Shown: positions 38,267-48,621, counted from the stretch's first letter. The stretch is DNA of 64,000 nt from Clostridium sp. (GCF_026168755.1 NZ_JAPFDR010000004.1:62001-126000), one strand, 5' to 3'. Made by a program: numbers and translations. The notes: generated by a model not told the origin, from the sequence alone.

Positions 38267-38287
38267 AGTGAAAATAGTAATATTAAA

Positions 38288-38836
38288 TTAATATATTTCT
38301 TTTAAACTTATTTTTAAATCACTAAAAACAGTACTTACATAATCATCATCATTTTTATATACTTCTGAAATAACATATTGATTATCTACCAATGAATACT
38401 GTATAATCTTACCACTTTGTTCTACAATATTATATTCTTCTACTTTAAACTTTTGGTATACTGCAAGCTTAGTTATATAATCATGAGATGCAGTACTTTT
38501 AGAAACTACTTCAAATATAATTTTCGGAATTGAAGTAAAACTCTCACCTTTTCTAGTAGCATTCTCACACATAACAAAAATGTCCGGTTTATATTTATAT
38601 ATTTCATCTTTATTTTGAAATATTACCTCTATTTGTTCATCAAAAGGCTCACATTTTGATCCATTGAAGAAACTATCTAATTTAGCTAATATTTTTCTCT
38701 TTATTCTATTATGCTCAATAGATGTACTTGAAGTTAGAAATATTGAACCATTGTCAAACTCTGCTTTACCATTAAAATTTTTTTGAATTTCTTCAAATTC
38801 TTCTTCAGAGTATCTATAATCCTTAATAATATCCAT
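38288..38836 (-). CDS. Uma2 family endonuclease-like protein (DUF820)
   Basis: A 182-residue PD-(D/E)XK-fold protein of the Uma2/DUF820 family. The motif blocks SSTSIEHNRIKRKILAKLDSF, YKPDIFVMCENA (Asp of the active site), PKIIFEVVSKSTASHDYITK (Glu and the following basic residue) and KLAVYQKFKVEEYNIVE are typical. The cellular role of Uma2 proteins is poorly known; many are associated with mobile elements or cyanobacterial and clostridial expansions. A second member is at 52504-52983. Confidence 0.85.
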   Translation of the reverse strand: MDIIKDYRYSEEEFEEIQKNFNGKAEFDNGSIFLTSSTSIEHNRIKRKILAKLDSFFNGSKCEPFDEQIEVIFQNKDEIYKYKPDIFVMCENATRKGESFTSIPKIIFEVVSKSTASHDYITKLAVYQKFKVEEYNIVEQSGKIIQYSLVDNQYVISEVYKNDDDYVSTVFSDLKISLKEIY

Positions 38837-38941
38837 TTTACCTCTACTTACTCCCTTTCTTCATTTATTTTATTATAACCTAAAGGTCTATTTTCTTAAA
38901 TATATAATTAATTGGCTAGCATTAAATAAATTTTCTAAAAT

Positions 38942-40078
38942 TTATACAACTTTTACATTATCCAATATAAAGTTCATAATTTCCTCTTCAGACTCAATAT
39001 CACCTTTTATAGGATAACTATTCTTTAATTTTTCAAATTCTCCTAATACTTTATCTGCTTTTTTCTTATCCTTTAATACAATTAAATTATAAACATACAT
39101 AAGCCTTTTTCTTGAAATATAACAATCAGTTATTTTTATATAGTTTCGTAACTCTTTTGTATAAAGCTCATCCACCTTTTCCATATTTCCATTTAATATT
39201 TCATAAAACAATAATTCACACTTTATTTCATTTTCATATAGCTTTATAATATTAGGAGCACTATTTAATATATTTTCATAACATTCTTTTGCAAGATTAA
39301 AATCAAGTTTATCTTGATAATAATTTGCCTCCATGATCTTTAAAAATGTCACAAGATGATTATTTAAATCTGCTTCCTCTTTTACATGAAACCACTCTAT
39401 TGGCATGTCCTTAAATCTCATTCCTTTAGACAAAAGTCCATTTACCTTAAGTTGAATATAAAAACAATATTTTATAAACTTATCTCTTGAAATAGACATT
39501 GTATTATAACCATCATTAGAAATTCCACCAAGCTTCATTGGAATTCCATTACTTATAACACATATCACTCCTATTAAAATGAACTCACTTAACATAACTT
39601 TTATATATTGATTAGTATCTACTAAGATTAATATTAGTAAGCATATAATAGAAGCTATAAAGTTCATTAATATCCCACCTAAATTGTATAAAACATAATT
39701 TATCTCTTCATAATTATTAGTTTTTGGCATCATTAAACATTGACCACCAGTACCTTTAATCTTAAACTTTTTTAACTTAAATTTATCCTGATCTTTTACT
39801 ATAGTAATACTACCAACCCTAAAAGATATAAATTCGTACCCAGATAGTAATCCAAAAATTAAGTGTCCGGATTCATGTATTATAATTTGAATGATAAATG
39901 CAAAATAGAAAATAAAAATATATAATACAATTGTAAATATAGACATTTCAAAGGATAAACTAGATTTCTCCATTTTTTCTCCTAATAAAAACCCTCCAAA
40001 AAAACCTAGTAATAGTATTACTAAACTAAAGCAAATATAAAATATAATCTTTTTACTACCTTTTTTCTTTTCTCCCAT
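38942..40078 (-). CDS. M50-like membrane metalloprotease
   Basis: A 378-residue membrane protein. The HESGH zinc motif (His68-His72) sits in a hydrophobic helix (FAFIIQIIIHESGHLIFG). The third ligand may be the Asp in GISNDGYNTMSISRD after another membrane segment, as in site-2 proteases. The C-terminal 170 residues are soluble and helical, possibly repeats like TPR. It probably cleaves a membrane-bound substrate. It lies 33 bases after the DUF2207 gene on the same strand, so the two are likely co-transcribed. The substrate is unknown. Confidence 0.78.
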   Translation of the reverse strand: MGEKKKGSKKIIFYICFSLVILLLGFFGGFLLGEKMEKSSLSFEMSIFTIVLYIFIFYFAFIIQIIIHESGHLIFGLLSGYEFISFRVGSITIVKDQDKFKLKKFKIKGTGGQCLMMPKTNNYEEINYVLYNLGGILMNFIASIICLLILILVDTNQYIKVMLSEFILIGVICVISNGIPMKLGGISNDGYNTMSISRDKFIKYCFYIQLKVNGLLSKGMRFKDMPIEWFHVKEEADLNNHLVTFLKIMEANYYQDKLDFNLAKECYENILNSAPNIIKLYENEIKCELLFYEILNGNMEKVDELYTKELRNYIKITDCYISRKRLMYVYNLIVLKDKKKADKVLGEFEKLKNSYPIKGDIESEEEIMNFILDNVKVV

Positions 40079-40111
40079 GTTTTCCTCCTAAACCACTACA
40101 TATTACAAAGA

Positions 40112-41815
40112 TTAAAAAGCTCCTGAGCCTCCTCCACCTCCAGGCCCTGAGTCTCCTCCACATCCCCCAGTGAAATCTCCTCCCCCGAAAAAGTTTCCTC
40201 CACCACTATCATCACCACCATTAGTGAAATTATTTGAAGAACTTGGTGGATTTGCTATATGTAGTGCATCATTAGCCATATTATCAAACATTGACATGTA
40301 TAGTAAATAATTATTCATGTACATATAATCTGAATCGCTAAAAGAATTAATATTGTCATTAGTCTTAGATGTTACTGAATCTATAATTTCTTTTAATTGA
40401 CTTTCTTTTACTTCTAATGCAGAAGCATAAATAATAGTCAAATCACTTAATGAATCATTACTTTCACCATTAAAATTATATATATTTTTCAAATACTTCT
40501 TATAAGCATTCCATTTACACTTTTCATTATACCAATTATTTTCAAGAATATTTTTATTTCTTATTTTAATATAAAACCCTATATTTTCTCCATCACTTCT
40601 AACCTTTATTAGCCAATAATTTAAATTATCTATAAATCTTTTAGCTCTCATACTTGAAGAAAGTGAACTCTTTATTTCTCCAATAGAAAAACGTCCAGCG
40701 ACTTCATAATCCTTAAACCAATCTAATAGGAAATTTAAGTGACTATATTCACTTTCCTTATTATAATTAGTTCTAATAAATACTAAATCATTAATATCTT
40801 TAGTTGTTTTTTCTTCTATTCTATAATAACCCTTATTAACTAAATAAAATAATGTTATATTTAACATCTCTTTAGATACAACTTTTTCATTCATTAATAA
40901 ATTTACTAATGCTGGTGGTAAATCTGATGGTGGCTCCATAATAAATTCTTCTTCAGTAAATTTACCTTTTGCTCTATATTCACTAACTTCTTTATTAAAC
41001 CCTCTTCTATCCATTGCAAATGCTGCAATAACTACACCTATTATTGCAAACACTGTTATGGCAAGGGCAATATCTTTATTATTTTCTTCTTTTCCATGGT
41101 AATTAAAATCTTCCATTATATAATTATCTTCATAGCTTTCAGGTGATATCTCTTCAACTATTGATAAATATTCTTTCTGAAATTTTAAATCTATACCTAT
41201 TAAAGTAGTTAGATTTTTAAAATTAATATCTATAGAATTTTCTGTATTATAAGCTGTAATATCTCCATCTCCATATATGTCATAACTTAAAACCTCAGTA
41301 GAGAAACTTGTATCTTTTAAAATAATTTTAAGAGTACCTTCTTTAACAGAATCAATATTTTTAACGTTATAGAAGTTCCAATATAACTGTGAATAATCAG
41401 TATACTTTTTTGCTGCACCTTTTATAGTGTAATTTAAATTAATATTTTTAATTTCATTGATACTTTTGCAAAATAGTTTAATTTGTATTGAGTCAGAACT
41501 TTCTTTTATCTCATATGTATTATTTTCTTCATTATATCCCTCTGTAGCTTCTATAATATTACCGGAAGAATCAATTATTGAAACATTATTAATTAAATAT
41601 TCATCTGTTCCATTTAAGTTTAAATTTCTATAAATCCCATTGAACTCTCCATCAAATCTATACTGTAATATCTCATTTACTACTACATCACCATTTGGAA
41701 GTATTTGTGCATTAATGTTTAGATTATCAATAAAGTACTCTCTATTATCTGCCAATGCACTTTTAGGTGATATTAAAACAAAGATAATAGTTAAAATTGT
41801 AAGTAGTTTTTTCAT
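40112..41815 (-). CDS. DUF2207 membrane protein with signal peptide and Gly-rich tail
   Basis: A 567-residue protein of the DUF2207 (YciQ-like) family. A signal peptide (KKLLTILTIIFVLISPKSALA, with cleavage near residue 22) leads into a beta-rich ectodomain starting FIDNLNINAQILPNGDVVV. A single helix follows near 245-265, then a cytoplasmic alpha-helical domain. The tail is very rich in glycine (GGGDFTGGCGGDSGPGGGGG). Such proteins sit in the membrane; their role is not established. Its partner may be the M50 protease directly downstream. Confidence 0.82.
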   Translation of the reverse strand: MKKLLTILTIIFVLISPKSALADNREYFIDNLNINAQILPNGDVVVNEILQYRFDGEFNGIYRNLNLNGTDEYLINNVSIIDSSGNIIEATEGYNEENNTYEIKESSDSIQIKLFCKSINEIKNINLNYTIKGAAKKYTDYSQLYWNFYNVKNIDSVKEGTLKIILKDTSFSTEVLSYDIYGDGDITAYNTENSIDINFKNLTTLIGIDLKFQKEYLSIVEEISPESYEDNYIMEDFNYHGKEENNKDIALAITVFAIIGVVIAAFAMDRRGFNKEVSEYRAKGKFTEEEFIMEPPSDLPPALVNLLMNEKVVSKEMLNITLFYLVNKGYYRIEEKTTKDINDLVFIRTNYNKESEYSHLNFLLDWFKDYEVAGRFSIGEIKSSLSSSMRAKRFIDNLNYWLIKVRSDGENIGFYIKIRNKNILENNWYNEKCKWNAYKKYLKNIYNFNGESNDSLSDLTIIYASALEVKESQLKEIIDSVTSKTNDNINSFSDSDYMYMNNYLLYMSMFDNMANDALHIANPPSSSNNFTNGGDDSGGGNFFGGGDFTGGCGGDSGPGGGGGSGAF

Positions 41816-41925
41816 CCTTATCCCCCTTTTTATTTTAATTATACCATATTTAGCTTTTATTAGTTTTAAATAAAAAATTCTAGCTATTATTTATCAAATT
41901 TTATTAAACTTTTTTATATAAGAAA

Positions 41926-41956
41926 AGCAGGTATGAAATTTAATTCATACCTACTT
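41926..41956 (-). terminator. Terminator of the GH43 gene
   Basis: The arms AGGTATGAA (41929-41937) and TTCATACCT (41944-41952), extended by further pairs around one mismatch, lie just after the GH43 stop codon. The minus-strand read-out ends in a short T-run followed by more T-rich sequence. Confidence 0.75.
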
Positions 41957-41995
41957 TTTACTTATATTCTTAATTTTTTTATTACTAATTAACTA

Positions 41996-43645
41996 TTAAA
42001 AGTTAACATCTATGGTTTCATCTGCTTCATAATTAAAGAAATCAAAATCTGCATAATGTTTATGAAGCACTCTATCAGCACAAGTAATTCCTACAAAAGT
42101 ACCAGTAAATTCACCATACTTACAGTACTCATCTGAAAACTTAGTTGTATCAAATACCTTTCCTATTTTGTTATAAACTTCTCCATCATAACTCCACTCA
42201 AAATAAGACTGACGCCCTTCTACTTTTAAACGTAAATATATAGGAGACTCATCAACAGGTATTCTTGTATTTAAAAACTCTGTTTTTTCACCATTTTCAA
42301 GATGAATTATAGATAAAGCACTTTGTCCTAATGTTTCACTATAATATTTTCTTAAATAAATATAGTTCATATTATCATAATATATGATAAGCCCTGCACT
42401 ATGTTGATGTACTTCTGGCTTAAATTCCATTTTAGTAGTAACAGTTGCATAAACTGATGTTAATTTTCTTGCTAAAATACTTACCTTATTTAAAGAACAC
42501 CTAGATTCTTGCCCCCTAATTCTTACATATCCTGGCCTTGCTTTAACATCTGCAAATGATGAAGGAATAATTCTTGGAGCATAATATTGAAGTCCAAGCT
42601 CTTCACTATCAAAATCATCAAAATCAGGTATTTCTGGAACTTTATATTCTGGCAGCTTACTTTCTTCTACATATTCCTTTGCTAAATTTGAACCATCAGC
42701 CATTCTTAACCATCCATCATCTGTCCATTTCATTTTTTGAATTGCAGTTTCACGTCCAAGTGTACACCTTAATTCTGGTACAAATGGTCTTGCTGTTAAA
42801 TGTACCATATAAACTTCACCTAATTGAGTTTCAACATAACTTCCATGCCCTGATTTTTGAAGGACTGATTCTGGATTAAAGTACTTTGGTTTTAAATGGT
42901 CAGGATCATGTCTTTCATAAAAATCTCCTGGTATAGATGTTAATATTGGATTTGTTGGATCTCCTTCATAAGGTCCCCAAACATTCTTAGCTCTTCCCAT
43001 AGTTACACTATGACCATATCCTGTTCCACCTTCTGCACACATTATATAATAATAATCTCCACGTTTAGTTAAGTGTGGCGCTTCTATACAACCTCTATCT
43101 GTTCCACCAGACCATATTCTCTTTGGATATCCTACTATTTCCTTCTTTTCTTTAGAATACTCAACCATACATATAGCTCCTGGTTTTTCATAGCCCTCTC
43201 TTGTTTCCCATTCTAATGAAACAATATATTTTCTTCCATCATCATCATGTAATATTGATGCATCAAATCCTGATGAGTGAATATAAACTGGTTCACTCCA
43301 AGGTCCTTTAATATCTTTTGCCGTAATTAAGTAATTATCCACATCAAAATATCTAGCATTCATAGAGTTCATTACTCCATAAACTACATAAAATAAATCC
43401 TCTTCTTCACAATATGTTAAGCATGGTGCCCAAATCCCCTTAGCTGATGGTAATTTTTTTAAATCTACTAAACTATCATCAGTCAATACATGGGTATAAA
43501 GCTCCCAATTTTTTAAATCCTTTGAGTGATATAATGGAATTCCTGGAAACCATTCAAAAGACGATACTGCCATATAATAGTCTTCACCTTTTCTACAAAT
43601 ACATGGATCAGGATTGAAACCTGGCAATATTGGATTTTTAATCAT
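41996..43645 (-). CDS. GH43 beta-xylosidase/alpha-arabinofuranosidase
   Basis: A 549-residue glycoside hydrolase of family 43 (subfamily 11-like). Asp13 in LPGFNPDPCICRKGEDYYM is the general base, Asp128 in SSGFDASILHDDDG the pKa modulator and Glu188 in GCIEAPHL the general acid. Residues 350-540 form the C-terminal beta-sandwich typical of this subfamily (DUF1349-like). There is no signal peptide, so it works inside the cell on imported xylo- or arabino-oligosaccharides. An AGGAGG site precedes the ATG. It is the last gene of the glycan operon. Confidence 0.9.
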   Translation of the reverse strand: MIKNPILPGFNPDPCICRKGEDYYMAVSSFEWFPGIPLYHSKDLKNWELYTHVLTDDSLVDLKKLPSAKGIWAPCLTYCEEEDLFYVVYGVMNSMNARYFDVDNYLITAKDIKGPWSEPVYIHSSGFDASILHDDDGRKYIVSLEWETREGYEKPGAICMVEYSKEKKEIVGYPKRIWSGGTDRGCIEAPHLTKRGDYYYIMCAEGGTGYGHSVTMGRAKNVWGPYEGDPTNPILTSIPGDFYERHDPDHLKPKYFNPESVLQKSGHGSYVETQLGEVYMVHLTARPFVPELRCTLGRETAIQKMKWTDDGWLRMADGSNLAKEYVEESKLPEYKVPEIPDFDDFDSEELGLQYYAPRIIPSSFADVKARPGYVRIRGQESRCSLNKVSILARKLTSVYATVTTKMEFKPEVHQHSAGLIIYYDNMNYIYLRKYYSETLGQSALSIIHLENGEKTEFLNTRIPVDESPIYLRLKVEGRQSYFEWSYDGEVYNKIGKVFDTTKFSDEYCKYGEFTGTFVGITCADRVLHKHYADFDFFNYEADETIDVNF

Positions 43646-43712
43646 AATAAATTCTCCTCCTATTTATCTTATACTTTCATACTCTATATTAATTATCTGC
43701 TAATTTTCTTTT

Positions 43713-45716
43713 TTATTGTTCTTCAAGTATTTTTACATCCCAATCATGTAATGATATAATATCGTCTTTTTTATAACACTTACCGGTTAATATATCTTTT
43801 ACATTATCATAAGGACATTTTAATATATTATTTTCTTCACTATAATGAAGTACATAATGCAACTTATTTCCCTTGGAATTTTCTCCACTTCTTATAATTA
43901 CAGGCCATGAAAATTTTGGTATATCCTTTAATAAATCAGCAGTTTTAAATGCATTTATATATATTTCTTTAATAATTTCTTTATTGGTATAACATCCAAT
44001 ATAATATGCATATCCTTGTCCATATTTATTTTTAGTTATAGCTGAATATTTGCTCCAATACTTATGCTCATAGTTATATAAACTTTCTGCCCCTTCTAAG
44101 TTTAGCAACTCAGCCCAGTACTCTACCTTATTTCCATCAATTGTTGCTTTTCCTGGTTCAGTAAATTGATTATAAGTAATTCCAAAACATTCATTTAATA
44201 TGTGTGGCTGTTTATCATGGTAAACACTTAAGTGTTCATCTGATACAAAAGATTTAAATGAACTTAGTAGTACTCCTCCATTTTCTACAAATGATTTTAA
44301 TTTATATATAAATTCTTCATCTATACTATAAAGTGCTGGAGTTATTATTACTTTATACTTTTCAATATCTAAATCTTTAGCAAATACAACATCGCATTCT
44401 ATATTAATTTCGTATAAAGAGTCATACATCCACCTAACTACATCGTTATAACTTAAATCTTTATCTATTGGGAACCACTTAAAAGCTGTTAATGATTCAT
44501 TATCAATAATAAATGCTACTTTATTTTTCTTTTTTAAACTTATTAAATCTTTACTAAGTTCTTTTAACTCTTTTCCTAATACACATGCCTCTTCATAAGT
44601 GGGATTACTTTGTAAGTCATGACTTAATAATCCCTTCCAATACGTTTCATATCCATTATGAATTGAATGCCAATTCCAATACATTATTCCATTAGCACCA
44701 TTTGCTAAATGACTATAAGCATGTAATCTAAGTTGACCTGGATATGGAGTCCAATATTTAAATGCTTGTGCTTGGCACTCAAGTACAAAATAATTATCAT
44801 TCTTTAAGCTTCTTATTTCATCTCCACAAAATGCTATTTCTGCACCTGTTAAATTATCCTGTGTTGGATGATATATATCTGTACCTGCAATAGTAACTGA
44901 CCTCGATGCTTCATTATGATTTATATCTGGCTGTACACCATAAGAATATCCATCTTGTGCAATATCAGCTCCAAACTTCTTCCATTGAAAATCAAAGTTA
45001 TGTGTTATAAATTGATCTTCTCTTTTATACTCTTTTATAATTTCTGCTTGCCACATTAAATATTGAGCTGCTAACCTTCTTTGAAATTTTTCAAATTCAC
45101 TAGCAAGCCCTCCATTTATACATCCTCTCATATCAGGTAAGTCATCCCATCTTTCAATAGAATTACTCCAATATGATAATCCAAATACTTTATTGAATTT
45201 TTCTGTTGTTTTAAATTTTTCTATTAAGTAATCTTTAAATAACTTTTGTACATATTCATTTGCTATACCATAATGCTTAGTTTCATTATCTATTTGAAAT
45301 CCTATAATACATCTTCTATGTGCGGTATGCTGTATTAACTTTCTAATTATACGTTCTGAATAAGATCTAAATGTCTTGTTTACAATATTCATTAACTGTC
45401 TATGACCATACTTAGCTTGTCCTTCTTTAGTGGTAACCATAATATCACTATCTTCATTAACAAGCCATGAAGGAATTGCATAAGTAGGTGTTCCTATAAT
45501 TGCTTTCATATCCTCTTTTTCTAGTATATCTAAAACTCTATCTATATATGTAAAATCGTATTTTCCACTACTAGGCTCTAAAGTACTCCATGTAGATTCT
45601 GCAATTCGTACTATATTCATTCCTGCATCTTTCATCATTTTTATATCTTCTTTTAATCTATCATAAGGCATATATTCCAAATAATATGCACTTCCAAATA
45701 AAATATCTGAACCCAT
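43713..45716 (-). CDS. GH42 beta-galactosidase
   Basis: A 667-residue enzyme. The N-terminal TIM barrel starts GSAYYLEYMPYDRLKEDI; the acid/base is Glu145 (GFQIDNETKHYG) and the nucleophile Glu313 (FVLECQAQAF). The trimerisation domain (about 395-590) contains the Rossmann-like stretch VIITPALYSIDEEF. It probably cleaves beta-galactosides or alpha-L-arabinosides from imported oligosaccharides. No signal peptide is present. The ATG follows a GGGG site by eight bases; a terminator-like hairpin precedes this gene, so its expression may be lower than that of the upstream transporter. Confidence 0.9.
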   Translation of the reverse strand: MGSDILFGSAYYLEYMPYDRLKEDIKMMKDAGMNIVRIAESTWSTLEPSSGKYDFTYIDRVLDILEKEDMKAIIGTPTYAIPSWLVNEDSDIMVTTKEGQAKYGHRQLMNIVNKTFRSYSERIIRKLIQHTAHRRCIIGFQIDNETKHYGIANEYVQKLFKDYLIEKFKTTEKFNKVFGLSYWSNSIERWDDLPDMRGCINGGLASEFEKFQRRLAAQYLMWQAEIIKEYKREDQFITHNFDFQWKKFGADIAQDGYSYGVQPDINHNEASRSVTIAGTDIYHPTQDNLTGAEIAFCGDEIRSLKNDNYFVLECQAQAFKYWTPYPGQLRLHAYSHLANGANGIMYWNWHSIHNGYETYWKGLLSHDLQSNPTYEEACVLGKELKELSKDLISLKKKNKVAFIIDNESLTAFKWFPIDKDLSYNDVVRWMYDSLYEINIECDVVFAKDLDIEKYKVIITPALYSIDEEFIYKLKSFVENGGVLLSSFKSFVSDEHLSVYHDKQPHILNECFGITYNQFTEPGKATIDGNKVEYWAELLNLEGAESLYNYEHKYWSKYSAITKNKYGQGYAYYIGCYTNKEIIKEIYINAFKTADLLKDIPKFSWPVIIRSGENSKGNKLHYVLHYSEENNILKCPYDNVKDILTGKCYKKDDIISLHDWDVKILEEQ

Positions 45717-45745
45717 AATAATTACCCCATTCTTTTATTTTTTTA

Positions 45746-45780
45746 TAAAAGATGCCAGAAAATTTATCTAGCATCTTTTA
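45746..45780 (-). terminator. Intra-operon terminator/attenuator between transporter and GH42
   Basis: TAAAAGATGC (45771-45780 read on the minus strand) pairs with GCATCTTTTA, closing a hairpin followed on the minus strand by a T-rich run. It lies between the symporter stop and the GH42 ribosome site, leaving no room for a separate promoter after it. It should act as a partial stop that tunes the ratio of transporter to GH42 and GH43. Confidence 0.65.
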
Positions 45781-45793
45781 ATAATATCCTTTA

Positions 45794-47212
45794 TTAAATA
45801 CTATCTTTATACTTACCAGCTTCTAAATCAGCTACTACTTTGTCATACTTTTTATCTAAGTCATAGAAGAAAATACATATTACTCCAATAAACATTGTTA
45901 TTGCAGGTACCCATGCAAATGATACCCCTATGGCACTTATTGCAGCTGATGATTGTTCTGCTAATGTTGCATTAAATTTACCAACTGAAAGAATCCATCC
46001 TAATGCTGCAGTACCAATACCAGATCCAACTTTCATACAGAAAGAAGATGCTGCATTACCCATTCCTGAACTACCATATCCATTTTGCCATTGTCCATAA
46101 GTAATAGCATCTTGTAACATTCCAAACATTACAGCTGCTGAACATCCAAATCCAACACCTTTTATAATAGACGCAGTAATTTGAACTGTTAAGCTAACAC
46201 CTGCAACTCCAGTTAAAAAGAATGCTGCTGTTGAAACTATTGTCCCAATTAACATCGTATTTCTTTTTCCTATTTTTTTCATAACAAATGGTGTAATAAA
46301 CATAGTAACAATCTGAGCAATAGATAAAGCGTTTGATAATGGTGCATAATAACTAATATCCCCCATTACGTATTGTGCATAATATGCAGCAGAACCAAAG
46401 AAACAAGACATCATAAAGTACATAACAAACATTACTATAACTATTAATAACCAATATTTATTTGTTATAAGTCCTTTTATTGATTTTATAAAAGAAACTT
46501 TTTCTTTTTGATTTTCATTTTCTGCATGATTTTCTACAACACGCTCTTTACAAGTGGCAAACATAAATAAGTTTAATATAACAGTTGCAATTCCTATTAT
46601 TATAAAAGTTTTAGTCCAACCAGCACGATTGTATTGATTTCCATCACCTAAAGCAACGACCATTTTTAATACAAATGTATTTACTGTCATTGTTCCAGCA
46701 GTTGCTAATAACATACGAAAGTTTCCTAATAAACCACGTTCATATTGATTAGTTGTCATAAGACCATTCATAGTAGCATATGGTACATTAATACCAGTAA
46801 AAAATACCGTTGATACTAAGTTATAAGTTAGGAACATGTAGATAAACATATACTTTCCACTTAAACTTTCTGGTACTGAAAACATAAGCACTGATGATAT
46901 TGCAAAAGGAACACATAACCTTAATATCCATGGTCTTGCTTTACCATATTTAGACTTAGTATTATCAACAATTCTACCCATTATAAGATCTGAAATACCA
47001 TCAAATATTTTTGATATAGCAATTATTGATGCTGCTATTGCTGCATCTGCATTGATAACGTTTGTATAATAAAGTAATAAAAATGCACTAATTGAAGAAT
47101 ATATTAAATTTCCTGAATAATCACCAACTCCATATCCAAATCGTTCTTTAAAAGAAAGTTTTGCATTAGGATTCATCTTATCATCAATATTACTCTTTAA
47201 GTTTACTTCCAT
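45794..47212 (-). CDS. GPH-family sugar:cation symporter (MelB/XynP-like)
   Basis: A protein of about 472 residues with 12 membrane helices. The family N-terminus FKERFGYGVGDYSGNLIYS and the loop GRIVDNTKSKYGKARPWIL are diagnostic of glycoside-pentoside-hexuronide symporters. It imports an oligosaccharide with Na+ or H+. The longer frame from 47233 includes the ribosome site inside the codons; the ATG at 47212 (MEVNLKSN) follows GAGAGG by seven bases. The gene lies between GH5 and GH42. Confidence 0.9.
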   Translation of the reverse strand: MEVNLKSNIDDKMNPNAKLSFKERFGYGVGDYSGNLIYSSISAFLLLYYTNVINADAAIAASIIAISKIFDGISDLIMGRIVDNTKSKYGKARPWILRLCVPFAISSVLMFSVPESLSGKYMFIYMFLTYNLVSTVFFTGINVPYATMNGLMTTNQYERGLLGNFRMLLATAGTMTVNTFVLKMVVALGDGNQYNRAGWTKTFIIIGIATVILNLFMFATCKERVVENHAENENQKEKVSFIKSIKGLITNKYWLLIVIVMFVMYFMMSCFFGSAAYYAQYVMGDISYYAPLSNALSIAQIVTMFITPFVMKKIGKRNTMLIGTIVSTAAFFLTGVAGVSLTVQITASIIKGVGFGCSAAVMFGMLQDAITYGQWQNGYGSSGMGNAASSFCMKVGSGIGTAALGWILSVGKFNATLAEQSSAAISAIGVSFAWVPAITMFIGVICIFFYDLDKKYDKVVADLEAGKYKDSI

Positions 47213-47259
47213 AATATAACCTCTCACTTTCATCTCTTAATTGTTTTTAGAATTACTAA

Positions 47260-48426
47260 TTATCTTTCAATAGGAAACCATCCTTGAGCTACACATTTTC
47301 CTAAATCCCAACTATCCCAGCCAATCCATCCTGGTTCATTAACTGTATCTAATAATAATTTATAATTCCAGTAAAAATATCCATTTCCCTTTTTCCATGC
47401 ATTAAGTTGAGCCTCTGCTATTGATGAATATAATTTCTTTTTTTCCTCTGCTGATAATATTTCTTCCCTTGCCTCTATTCCATTTAAAGGAGATTGTCCA
47501 CCTTTTGTATCTACTCCAGTTCCATAAGAATTAAATAAGCTCCATTCTCCACAAATAACTGGAAAATACTCTTTCATTTCTTCAATATCCTTCTCATAGT
47601 TTTCTTTAATGTAACTTACATATCCTTCAATACTTTTTTCACAGCCAAAAGCTTCTGCTACCATTAAATATTGATGAGTATCTAAAACTACATTTTTAAA
47701 TTCCTCTTCTCTCATAAAATCTTTCCATGCTTTTAATTCAAATGCATCATGGAAAACAACAGCTTTATCTTCTGGCATATGTTTACGCATTATTCTATAT
47801 GCATCAATATAGAATTCACGTAAAAATTCTAAAGAAATAGGCTTACTTCCTTCTGCTAATTCTGGTTCTACAGGCTTATATCTATTTTGTACATTAAATG
47901 TATCCCACATTTTTTCTGTAACAGGTTCATTTAATATTTGAATTCCCCAAAGCCCCTTTCTTTTACCATATCTTTGCGCTAATCTTTCTAATACACTTAA
48001 AGCAAATTTAATACTTTCTGGCTGTTGTGCCCATTTACAAACTCCTGAAATTCCACCATTATCAAATCCATTTTGGCTTCCTGGCACAGTATGAAGATCA
48101 ATTAAAATACTTAAATCATACTTTTCGGCCCAACTAAATGCCTTATCTAACTCTTCTACACATCCTATAAAAGGTTCGCAATCACCAAAAATGAAATATG
48201 GTACAGGTATACGTACTGAATTTAATCCCATAGACTTTATCGTTGCAAAATCTCTTTCCGTTATATATTCACTACGATGAATTTTAATACGAGACTCATA
48301 AACATCTCTTGGCAATCTTCTTGGAAGATAGTATTCATCTTCTGCATCTGTTCCAAAGAATAATGTTGGACTCATCCATTTTTCTAGTACTAACCAATTT
48401 CCTAAATTTACACCCTTTACATACAT
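47260..48426 (-). CDS. GH5 family beta-glycosidase (exo-1,3-glucanase-like)
   Basis: A protein of about 388 residues. The start MYVKGVNLGNWLVLEKWM, the acid/base Glu167 in GIQILNEPVT and the nucleophile Glu294 in VICGEWSLFNS are the family 5 pattern, closest in style to exo-beta-1,3-glucanases (subfamily 9-like). It has no signal peptide. The longest frame starts at 48447; the ATG at 48426 lies eight bases after GAGG and begins with the family motif. First gene of the operon, divergent from the AraC regulator. Substrate could be glucan or another beta-linked oligosaccharide. Confidence 0.87.
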   Translation of the reverse strand: MYVKGVNLGNWLVLEKWMSPTLFFGTDAEDEYYLPRRLPRDVYESRIKIHRSEYITERDFATIKSMGLNSVRIPVPYFIFGDCEPFIGCVEELDKAFSWAEKYDLSILIDLHTVPGSQNGFDNGGISGVCKWAQQPESIKFALSVLERLAQRYGKRKGLWGIQILNEPVTEKMWDTFNVQNRYKPVEPELAEGSKPISLEFLREFYIDAYRIMRKHMPEDKAVVFHDAFELKAWKDFMREEEFKNVVLDTHQYLMVAEAFGCEKSIEGYVSYIKENYEKDIEEMKEYFPVICGEWSLFNSYGTGVDTKGGQSPLNGIEAREEILSAEEKKKLYSSIAEAQLNAWKKGNGYFYWNYKLLLDTVNEPGWIGWDSWDLGKCVAQGWFPIER

Positions 48427-48546
48427 AACTATTACCTCATCTTTCATTACTTAAAATATGACTATTTTATATTTTCAGGAATCTACAAATATATATACTT
48501 TTGCTTAATATTTCTTATAGCCGTTGTAAATTCTTTATCTACACCC

Positions 48547-48558
48547 ATTGTATACAAT
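48547..48558. promoter_or_regulatory. Palindrome ATTGTATACAAT in the divergent promoter region
   Basis: A perfect 12-base palindrome lies between the glycan operon and the AraC gene, about 120 bases before the GH5 start. It may be an operator for the regulator or for a repressor. AraC-family proteins usually bind direct repeats, so this is only a candidate. Confidence 0.35.
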
Positions 48559-48621
48559 TACATCCATTTAATTAAGTATCTTTATTATCTAATTTATATG
48601 TCAATATTATCTTTTTTTAAA

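Noticed and set aside
38140..38268. 42-codon ORF starting MPLNFAIFDS after the GNAT gene
   Set aside because: No ribosome site, and it runs through both arms of a perfect hairpin; not called as a gene.
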